Assembly: GCF_032248695.1 (NCBI RefSeq)
Contig: NZ_JAVHXC010000001.1
Span: 310,001-374,000 of the forward strand
DNA: 64,000 nt
Reading direction: 5' to 3'
Origin: Dietzia sp032248695
Lineage (GTDB): Bacteria; Actinomycetota; Actinomycetes; Mycobacteriales; Mycobacteriaceae
The translations under genes were made by a program, and so were the position numbers. The stretch's first letter is position 1, and every line of letters starts with the position of its first letter. The notes under the pieces were generated by a model. The model was not told the origin of the DNA. It was given only the letters and a program-made list of their open reading frames with translations, and ran no database searches. Shown in pieces: positions 16,304 to 22,801 of the stretch.

Positions 16304-17266
16304 TCAGGCGTCGAGCACGTCCCGGGCCCGCCGGACGTCCCGGTCCATGGCGACGAGCAGCTCGTCGACGGAGCTGAACTTCTCCATGTCGCGGACGTGG
16401 TCGACGAAGTCGACGGCGGCGATCCGGCCGTACAGGTCGGCCGACTCGTCCAGCACGAACGCCTCGACGCTGCGGGCGGCGTCCCCGAAGGTCGGGTTGG
16501 TGCCCACCGAGATCGCGGCGGCGTAGCGGCGGCCGGGGACGATCGAACCGTCGACCGCCCCGTCGTCGAGAACGGTGAACCAGCCCGCGTACACGCCGTC
16601 GGCGGGCACCGCGGTGTGCTCGGGCAGGTCGAGGTTGGCGGTCGGGTACCCGAGGTCGCGTCCCCCGCGCCCGGCGCCGTGGACCACGACCCCCGAGACA
16701 CGGTGGGGACGGCCGAGGATCTCGGCTGCTCCGGCCACGTCGGAGGAGGCGAGCAGGCCGCGGATGCGGGAGGAGGAGACGGTCTCGCCACCCGCCTCGA
16801 GGAGGTCGACGACCTCGCAGGCGATCCCCCGCTCGGCACACAGCTCCCGCATCGTCGCGGGTGTGCCGGCGGCGCGGCGCCCGAACGTGAAGTTGCTGCC
16901 GATGGTCACCGCGCGCGCGTCGAGCCCGGAGACCAGTACTCGGTCCACGAACTCGTCGGGCTCCCAGGAGGCCATCTCGCGGTCGAAGGGCAGGGCGAAG
17001 ACCGCCTCGATCCCGAACCCGGCCGCGAGCTCGGCGCGGCGTTCGAGGGGGGTGAGGACGGTGGGGTGGGTCCCGGGCCGCACCACCTCGACGGGGTGGG
17101 GGTCGAAGGTCACGAGCACCGGGCTCGCACCGAGGCCCCGGCCGGCGTCCACCGCGCGGTCCACGAGACTGCGGTGACCCCGGTGGAGTCCGTCGAACAC
17201 CCCGAGTGCGACGGAACTCCCGCCGTCGGGGATCACGATCTCGTCGAACGTCCGCCACAGCTGCAC
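16304..17266 (-). CDS. ribF: Bifunctional riboflavin kinase/FAD synthetase
   Basis: Converts riboflavin to FMN and then FAD. From the GTG at 17266 it has 320 residues: an N-terminal FAD synthetase with the nucleotidyltransferase motif GVFDGLHRGH (22-31) and SSSRIR, and a C-terminal riboflavin kinase with GRGGRDLGYPTAN and SVGTNPTF. This start is chosen because AAGGTGG lies five bases upstream and matches the mycobacterial N-terminus; a GTG at 17293, overlapping the truB stop as GTGA, is in frame and would add nine residues. It ends the rbfA-to-ribF chain. Confidence 0.94.
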   Translation of the reverse strand: MQLWRTFDEIVIPDGGSSVALGVFDGLHRGHRSLVDRAVDAGRGLGASPVLVTFDPHPVEVVRPGTHPTVLTPLERRAELAAGFGIEAVFALPFDREMASWEPDEFVDRVLVSGLDARAVTIGSNFTFGRRAAGTPATMRELCAERGIACEVVDLLEAGGETVSSSRIRGLLASSDVAGAAEILGRPHRVSGVVVHGAGRGGRDLGYPTANLDLPEHTAVPADGVYAGWFTVLDDGAVDGSIVPGRRYAAAISVGTNPTFGDAARSVEAFVLDESADLYGRIAAVDFVDHVRDMEKFSSVDELLVAMDRDVRRARDVLDA

Positions 17267-17289
17267 GGCGACCACCTTACGCGCGGCGT

Positions 17290-18201
17290 TCACAGCCCCG
17301 CCGGGCGCATGACCACGACGGGAGCGGCGCGCCGTCCCGACTCCGCCACGAGTGCGGCGACGCGACCGTCGGGTCCCACGGCCGCGACGACGCCGGTGTC
17401 ACCGCGGGCCTCGAGCCAGCGGCCGTGTCTCAGCCCCTCGGCCGCGTCCCCGTCGATGTCGCGGCGCGGGAACGCGGCCAGGGCGGCGGCGTCGAGGTCG
17501 AGCGACAGGGTGGGCGCGGCCTCGAGTTCCGGGAGGGTGCGGGCGACGTCGAGCCCGAACGGGCCGACGTGGGTGCGTCGCAGCGCCGTGAGATGACCCC
17601 CCACGCCGAGCGCGGCGCCGAGGTCGCGGGCGAGGGCGCGGATGTAGGTGCCGGTCGAACAGTCGACGACGACGACGAGGTCGATCACCGCACCGGCGCG
17701 GACCCGCTCGAGCACGTCGAACCGGGTGACGGTGACCCGCCGTGACCGGAGCTCGACCTCCTCCCCCGCCCGCACCCTGTCGTAGGCCCGCCTCCCGTCG
17801 ACCTTGATCGCGCTGACCGCCGACGGGACCTGGTCGATCTCCCCCGTCAGGTCGGCCACGGCGGCGTCGATCGCGGCGTCCGTCACCGCAGAGGCGTCCA
17901 CCGTCGCGGTGATCTCTCCCTCCGCGTCGTCGGTCGTGGTGCTCACGCCGAGGCGGATGGTCGCCTCGTAGGACTTGGTCTCCAGGGCGAGCAGCCCGAG
18001 CATCTTGGTGGCGCGCTCGACCCCCACCACGAGCACGCCCGTGGCCATGGGGTCGAGGGTGCCGGCGTGGCCGACCTTCCGGGTGCCGAAGAACCGCCGC
18101 AGTCGGGCGACGACGTCGTGGCTGCTCATCCCCCCGGGCTTGTCGACGACCACCAGGCCGGGCTCGGGGGCGGGACGGGGATCGGGTCTGCGCGGCGTCA
18201 C
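17290..18201 (-). CDS. truB: tRNA pseudouridine(55) synthase
   Basis: Forms pseudouridine 55 in the T-loop of tRNAs. The 303-residue protein has the catalytic motif GHAGTLDPMATG, with D50 as nucleophile, and KSYEATIRLG and DCSTGTYIR in the expected order. The C-terminal part is the actinobacterial TruB extension. The GTG start overlaps the pptT stop by four bases (GTGA), and the stop overlaps the alternative ribF start. The order pptH-pptT-truB is the same as in M. tuberculosis. Confidence 0.95.
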   Translation of the reverse strand: MTPRRPDPRPAPEPGLVVVDKPGGMSSHDVVARLRRFFGTRKVGHAGTLDPMATGVLVVGVERATKMLGLLALETKSYEATIRLGVSTTTDDAEGEITATVDASAVTDAAIDAAVADLTGEIDQVPSAVSAIKVDGRRAYDRVRAGEEVELRSRRVTVTRFDVLERVRAGAVIDLVVVVDCSTGTYIRALARDLGAALGVGGHLTALRRTHVGPFGLDVARTLPELEAAPTLSLDLDAAALAAFPRRDIDGDAAEGLRHGRWLEARGDTGVVAAVGPDGRVAALVAESGRRAAPVVVMRPAGL

Positions 18202-18953
18202 GAGCCCACGCTAGCGACCCCGGCCGGTCGCAGCACGATCGCCGAGGCCACGTGGGCGCCCCGGACGGCCCAGCGGCCGCGGAACTCGACCGCGTCCGGC
18301 CCGCCGTCGACCGTCCGCCCGTCGACGAGGATCCGGGACACGAGGGAGCCGCGGACCACCCCGTCGTCGTCGACCCCGTCGTCGGCGCGCATCCCGTCGC
18401 CGACGTCGCCGTCGGGCACCAGGGTGATGTGCGCGTCGTCGAACCCCAGCCACCGGTGGGTCAGGGGGAACCAGGCCTTGTACGTGGCCTCCTTCGCGGT
18501 GAACAACAGCGCGTCCCACGCCACCGACGGCGCCTCCGCGCGAGCGGCGCGCACCCACGCCGCCTCCTGCGGCAGCGACACCGCCTCGAGCACCCCGTCG
18601 GCGAGCGGCGCGTGCCGCTCCACGTCGAGTCCCACCGACCGCACCCGATCGGCCCGGGCCAGCGCGGCCGCGCGCAGACCGTCGGTGTGCGTCAGCGTGC
18701 CCACCAGCCCGGGAGGCCACACGGGCACGCCTCGCGCGCCCCGCAACACCGGACTTGCCGGCACCCCCAGCCGTGCCATCGCCTCCCGTGCGCACGCCCG
18801 CGCCCCGGCGAAGTCGAGCCGCCGCCGCTCCACGGCCGCGCCGATCTGCTCGACCTCCACCGGGAACAACGACGCCAGGAGGGCGGCGTCGTCCAGACCC
18901 AGTTCGGCGTCGGTCACCACGGCCACGTCCCCGGGGAACAGATCCGCGATCAC
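18198..18953 (-). CDS. pptT: 4'-phosphopantetheinyl transferase PptT
   Basis: Transfers phosphopantetheine from CoA to carrier proteins of fatty-acid and polyketide synthases; in mycobacteria the homologue is essential for mycolate and siderophore synthesis. The 251-residue Sfp/EntD-type protein has the magnesium-binding SVGLDVER (D110, E112) and FTAKEATYKAW (K154, E155, K159). A disordered acidic insertion at about 180-200 is unusual. The GTG start overlaps the pptH stop (GTGA), and the stop overlaps the truB start. Its opposing hydrolase gene pptH lies immediately upstream. Confidence 0.93.
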   Translation of the reverse strand: MIADLFPGDVAVVTDAELGLDDAALLASLFPVEVEQIGAAVERRRLDFAGARACAREAMARLGVPASPVLRGARGVPVWPPGLVGTLTHTDGLRAAALARADRVRSVGLDVERHAPLADGVLEAVSLPQEAAWVRAARAEAPSVAWDALLFTAKEATYKAWFPLTHRWLGFDDAHITLVPDGDVGDGMRADDGVDDDGVVRGSLVSRILVDGRTVDGGPDAVEFRGRWAVRGAHVASAIVLRPAGVASVGS

Positions 18954-19885
18954 CGCGCCTCCTCCAGATCCGGAGCCGGGTCGTCGGGCCCGGCGAGGCG
19001 GGGCGTGCCGTCGTCCCCGCGCACCCACCGCACCTGGGGGGCCTGCGGCGCGGGCAGGATCTGCCGGGTCAGCGGCTCGGGACGACCCCGTGCCCCCCAC
19101 TCCCGCGGGTACCCCAGCGAGACCTCCTCGAACCGGACGCCGTCGTGCACGGTCGTGCGCGGGATGTGCAGGTGCCCGTAGACGCACGCCGTCGCCCGGT
19201 AGCGACGGTGCCAGTCGGCCGTCTGCGCGGTCCCGCACCACATCGCGAAGTCCGGGTGGCGCAGGACGCGGGTCGGCTCCCGCACCAGAGGCCAGTGGTT
19301 GACGAGGACCGTGGGGTGGGCCGGGTCCAGCCGCCCCAGCCGGGTGGTGGTGGCGACCAGACGCTCCCTGCACCACGCCACGGCGTCGCCGTACGGGCCC
19401 GGGTCGATGAGGAACTCGTCGGACGCCACCACCCTCCGCTCGCGCGCACCGGCCAGCGCCTCGGCCCGGCCCTGCCCCGCCACGGGGGTCCAGCTGTAGT
19501 CGTAGAAGAGGAACATCGGCACCACCCACGCCGGCCCTCCGAGTCCGGTCCACAGGGGGTAGGGGTCCTCGGGGGTGTCCACCCCGATCCCGCGGCACGA
19601 CTCCACCAGCCGGTCGTACTTGGTCGTCGAGGTGATGCCCTCGTCGTCGCGGCCGATCCACAGTTCGTGGTTACCGGGCGCCCAGATGACGCGCTCGAAC
19701 CGCCGGGCCAGCCGTTCCAGGGCGTCGACCACCTGCTCGACCCGCTCCGCGACGTCGCCGGCCACGATGAGCCAGTCGCCCGGGTGCGCGGGCTGCAGGT
19801 CGTCCACCACGTGGGCGTTCCCCCGGTGCCCGACGTGCAGGTCGGACACCGCCCGCAGGGTCGGCCCCGGCGCCTCGGCGGTCAC
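18950..19885 (-). CDS. pptH: Calcineurin-like phosphopantetheine hydrolase PptH
   Basis: Metallophosphoesterase of 311 residues. Metal-site motifs are SDLHVGH (D15, H17), GD at 43-44 in VAGDVAE, GNHE (71-74), NHWP and a C-terminal GHLH. In M. tuberculosis the homologue encoded just upstream of pptT (Rv2795c) removes phosphopantetheine from carrier proteins, opposing PptT. Position, length and motifs support the same role here. The GTG start overlaps the dinF stop by four bases, and its stop overlaps the pptT start, so transferase and hydrolase are probably made in fixed ratio. The exact reaction is inferred from the homologue. Confidence 0.87.
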   Translation of the reverse strand: MTAEAPGPTLRAVSDLHVGHRGNAHVVDDLQPAHPGDWLIVAGDVAERVEQVVDALERLARRFERVIWAPGNHELWIGRDDEGITSTTKYDRLVESCRGIGVDTPEDPYPLWTGLGGPAWVVPMFLFYDYSWTPVAGQGRAEALAGARERRVVASDEFLIDPGPYGDAVAWCRERLVATTTRLGRLDPAHPTVLVNHWPLVREPTRVLRHPDFAMWCGTAQTADWHRRYRATACVYGHLHIPRTTVHDGVRFEEVSLGYPREWGARGRPEPLTRQILPAPQAPQVRWVRGDDGTPRLAGPDDPAPDLEEAR

Positions 19886-21270
19886 CCGGAGGCCTCCGGA
19901 CGCCGGGCGCCGAGGACCATCCACCGGTCCCCGCGCACCCGTATCGCGACGGCGACGAGCCGCATCCCGACGAAGACGCCCATCCCCCACCAGATGCCCG
20001 TCAGACCCCAGCCGTGGTGACGGGTGGCGAGCAGCACGGGCAGGAAGCCGAACAGCGCGGCGATGACGGTGCTCGTGCGCAGGAAGGCCGCGTCCCCGGC
20101 GCCCAGCAGGACGCCGTCGAGACCGAACACCACCGCCGCCGGGAGGACGACGATCGCCATGCCGATCAGCGCCACCACCAGCCGGTCCGCGACACCCGCG
20201 TCCCCGGCCAGCAAGAGCGCGAGGGGGTCGCGGAAGATCACCGTGAGCAGGGCGAGGGCGACCCCCAGACCCAGCGACCAGACGACCACGGCCCGGGCCA
20301 GCGCCCGCCCGTGCGCCGCGAGCCCGGCGCCCAGGGCGGCACCCACGAGCGACTGGGCGGCGATCGCCACGGAGTCCAGCACCAGCGAGTACAGGGACCA
20401 CAGCTGCTGCGCGAGATGATGCGCGGCGAGCGAGTTCACGCCCGCGGCGGCCGCCGCCGTGGTCGCGACGGCGAAGGTGATCTGGAACGACGCGGTGCGG
20501 ATCACCAGATCGACACCCATGCGCAGCTGGCTCACGATCACCGCGCGGCGGGGCCGCAACGACCCGCGGTGCTCGCGCACCAGCGCGGCGAGGAACCCGC
20601 CCGCCATGATCAGCTGACCGGCGAGGTTCGCCCACGCGCTGCCCACCAGTCCGAGCTCCGGCGCGGGACCGAGCCCGGGGACGAGCACCACGCAGCCGAC
20701 GGTCGACACCCCGATCCCCGTGGCCACCAGGACGAGGGGTGTGCGCAGGCGTTGGACGCCGCGCATCCACCCGTGCCCGGCCGAGGCGACGAGGATGCAC
20801 GGGATGCCCCACACCGCCACCCTCAGCCATCCGGTCGCACCGGCGGCGACGTCGGCGTCCGCGGCGAGGACCCGCGTGATCGGACCCATCAGCGCGCTCA
20901 CCGCGGCCACCACGACGGCGCCCACCGCGAGGGCAATCCATGTGGCCTGCACGCCCTCGGCCACGGCGTCGGCGCGTCGGCCGGCCCCGTGCAGTCTCGC
21001 GGACCGCGCCGTGGTGCCGTAGGACAGGAAGTTCATCTGGGTGCCCAGCACCAGCAGCACGAGTGCGCCCACGCCCAGGGCCGCGAGGTCGTCGGCACCC
21101 TGACGTCCCACCACGATGCCGTCCACCAGGAGGTAGATCGGCTCGGCGGACAGCACCGGGAGGACCGGCAGGGCGATCGACCACAGGCGGCGCCCGATCG
21201 CCGCGAGCCCGACCTGTGGCACCTGCTCCTCCGGTCCGGCGGTCCGCGCGGTCTCAGCCGAGGAGTTCAC
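19882..21270 (-). CDS. dinF: MATE family efflux transporter, DinF type
   Basis: Multidrug and toxic compound extrusion exporter of 462 residues with about twelve hydrophobic spans in two similar halves. The DinF-subfamily opening LPVLPVLSAEPIYLLVDG is present near residue 40. The GTG at 21270 is taken as start because it overlaps the end of nrnA by 17 bases and keeps the family length; an upstream open extension would lie entirely inside nrnA. The position nrnA-dinF is conserved in mycobacteria. Substrate unknown, and SOS control by LexA is not suggested by the sequence here. Confidence 0.9.
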   Translation of the reverse strand: MNSSAETARTAGPEEQVPQVGLAAIGRRLWSIALPVLPVLSAEPIYLLVDGIVVGRQGADDLAALGVGALVLLVLGTQMNFLSYGTTARSARLHGAGRRADAVAEGVQATWIALAVGAVVVAAVSALMGPITRVLAADADVAAGATGWLRVAVWGIPCILVASAGHGWMRGVQRLRTPLVLVATGIGVSTVGCVVLVPGLGPAPELGLVGSAWANLAGQLIMAGGFLAALVREHRGSLRPRRAVIVSQLRMGVDLVIRTASFQITFAVATTAAAAAGVNSLAAHHLAQQLWSLYSLVLDSVAIAAQSLVGAALGAGLAAHGRALARAVVVWSLGLGVALALLTVIFRDPLALLLAGDAGVADRLVVALIGMAIVVLPAAVVFGLDGVLLGAGDAAFLRTSTVIAALFGFLPVLLATRHHGWGLTGIWWGMGVFVGMRLVAVAIRVRGDRWMVLGARRPEASG

Positions 21271-22234
21271 GGAGCCTCGCTGTGACGTCCTCCAGATCGC
21301 CGCGCACGGTGCACCCCGCCGCCGCCGGATGGCCGCCGCCGCCCAGTGCCGCGGCCACGGCCGAGACATCGACGAGCCCTCGCCCCCCGTTCCCGCCGCG
21401 GGACCGCAGCGACACCGCCCACTCCCCCGGCAGGTACTCCTTGAGCAGGACCGCCACGCGGGCCTCGCGGACCCCGCGCAGGTGGGACACGAGCGACTCG
21501 ACGTCGTCCTCGTCCGCGGCGGCGATCACCTCGTGGGGCACCGCCAGCCAGACCGCCCCGCGACCGCCGACCGCGTCGGCCTCCAGCCGGACGCGGGTGA
21601 GCAGCTCACCCAACACCCTGAGCCAGGCGAACGAGTGGGCGTCCAGAAGGTCGTGGGAGAGCTGCTCCGTCTCGGCACCGGCGGCGAGCAGACGGCGGGC
21701 CGTGTCGTGGGCGGGCCCACCACCCCACCGGAACGACCCGGTGTCGGTGACCAGGCCCGCGTACAGACTCGTGGCGATCTCGGTGTCGACGATGTAACCG
21801 CCGGCCTCGAGCATCTCCAGCACGAGCGTCGCGGTCGACGCGGCCGCCGGGTCGAGGTACAGGTGTGAACCGAAACCCGGGTTGGAGCCGTGGTGGTCCA
21901 CCACGAGGACCTCGGACGCGGTCTCGGCGAGCCGCTCCCAGGCGCCGACGCGGTCGGGGCTCGCGCAGTCCAGTGTCACCACCAGGCCGGCGTGGGCGGG
22001 GACCTGCGCCAGCGGGACCACCCGGTCCGTGCCCGGTATGCCCCGGAGCGCGGCCGGCACCACGCCGGGATCGAAGGAATGGTGGACTGTCACGCCGACC
22101 GCGCGCAGGGCCCGCGCGAGCCCGCACGAGCTCCCGAGCGCGTCGGCGTCCGGGCGGACGTGGCACAGCACGGTCACCTCGCGATGGCGCGCCAACACCT
22201 CGGCCGCGCCGGCGGCGTCCACCGGGGTCGTCAC
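21254..22234 (-). CDS. nrnA: NrnA-type DHH/DHHA1 oligoribonuclease/pAp-phosphatase
   Basis: Degrades short RNA oligos (and c-di-nucleotide products such as pApA) and dephosphorylates pAp in sulfate metabolism. The 326-residue protein has HVRPDADALGS (D29, D31), the DHH triad D113-H114-H115 in VVDHHGSN, and the DHHA1 signature GGGGHPAAAG near 300. The GTG start overlaps the rbfA stop (GTGA). The rbfA-nrnA-dinF order matches mycobacteria (Rv2838c-Rv2837c-Rv2836c). Both activities are known for the mycobacterial homologue. Confidence 0.93.
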   Translation of the reverse strand: MTTPVDAAGAAEVLARHREVTVLCHVRPDADALGSSCGLARALRAVGVTVHHSFDPGVVPAALRGIPGTDRVVPLAQVPAHAGLVVTLDCASPDRVGAWERLAETASEVLVVDHHGSNPGFGSHLYLDPAAASTATLVLEMLEAGGYIVDTEIATSLYAGLVTDTGSFRWGGGPAHDTARRLLAAGAETEQLSHDLLDAHSFAWLRVLGELLTRVRLEADAVGGRGAVWLAVPHEVIAAADEDDVESLVSHLRGVREARVAVLLKEYLPGEWAVSLRSRGGNGGRGLVDVSAVAAALGGGGHPAAAGCTVRGDLEDVTARLRELLG

Positions 22235-22689
22235 CGGTCGTCGTCCTCCGGTCGGCCCTCCTCAGGCTTCCGGTAGGGGTCCTCGTCACCCGCCGGGCGG
22301 GCGCCCTCGGCCGCACGACGCACCTGCTCGTCGTTGGCGCGGGCCCTGGCCAGGAGCTCCTCCATGTGTCGGGCCGCGTCGGGCACCGAGTCCAGTACGA
22401 AGGTCAGGTCCGGGGTGAACTTCACGCCGGTCTGCCTGCCCACCATCGTGCGCAGACGTCCCCGCGCGGCCGTCAGCGCCTGCTCGGCGGCCTCCAGATC
22501 CGGCTCCTCGTCCAGGGTCTGGCCCCGGACGGTGTAGTACAGGGTGGCGACCCGCAGGTCAGCCGTGATGCGGGAGTCGGTGATGGTGATGAACTCGAGC
22601 CGCGGATCCTTGATCTCGTGCTCGATCGCCGTGGCGACGATCTCGCCGATCCGCTTGCCGAGCCGTCCTGCACGTCCCTTGCCGGTCAT
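22231..22689 (-). CDS. rbfA: Ribosome-binding factor A
   Basis: Small KH-like protein that helps mature the 16S rRNA 5' end and the 30S subunit. It has 152 residues: the conserved core runs to about 120 (KDPRLEFITITD, and the later LDSVPDAARHMEELL), followed by a charged Arg/Glu/Asp tail. The ATG at 22689 has a perfect AAGGAGG six bases upstream, one of the strongest ribosome sites in the window. Two hairpins lie between it and infB. Confidence 0.95.
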   Translation of the reverse strand: MTGKGRAGRLGKRIGEIVATAIEHEIKDPRLEFITITDSRITADLRVATLYYTVRGQTLDEEPDLEAAEQALTAARGRLRTMVGRQTGVKFTPDLTFVLDSVPDAARHMEELLARARANDEQVRRAAEGARPAGDEDPYRKPEEGRPEDDDR

Positions 22690-22710
22690 GCCGGTCCTCC
22701 TTGCGATGAT

Positions 22711-22729
22711 CCGACCGTCGGGCGGTCGG
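22711..22729 (-). other. Short hairpin before the rbfA ribosome site
   Basis: A 7-bp stem CCGACCG (22711-22717) with CGGTCGG (22723-22729) and a five-base loop, ending a few bases upstream of the rbfA AAGGAGG. It could limit access to the ribosome site or stabilise a processed 5' end. Confidence 0.35.
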
Positions 22730-22737
22730 GTGATGAC

Positions 22738-22794
22738 GAGCGCACCGTGGGGGCAGGTCCGTCTCGCAACGGAACCCGCCCCCACGGTGCGCTC
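22738..22794 (-). terminator. Perfect 17-bp hairpin between infB and rbfA
   Basis: GAGCGCACCGTGGGGGC (22738-22754) is fully complementary to 22778-22794, with a 23-base loop that can pair further. It starts within eight bases of the infB stop. No T tract follows on the minus strand, so it may be a non-canonical terminator, a processing signal or an RNA-stability stem separating infB from rbfA. Confidence 0.5.
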
Positions 22795-22801
22795 GGCGAC
22801 G

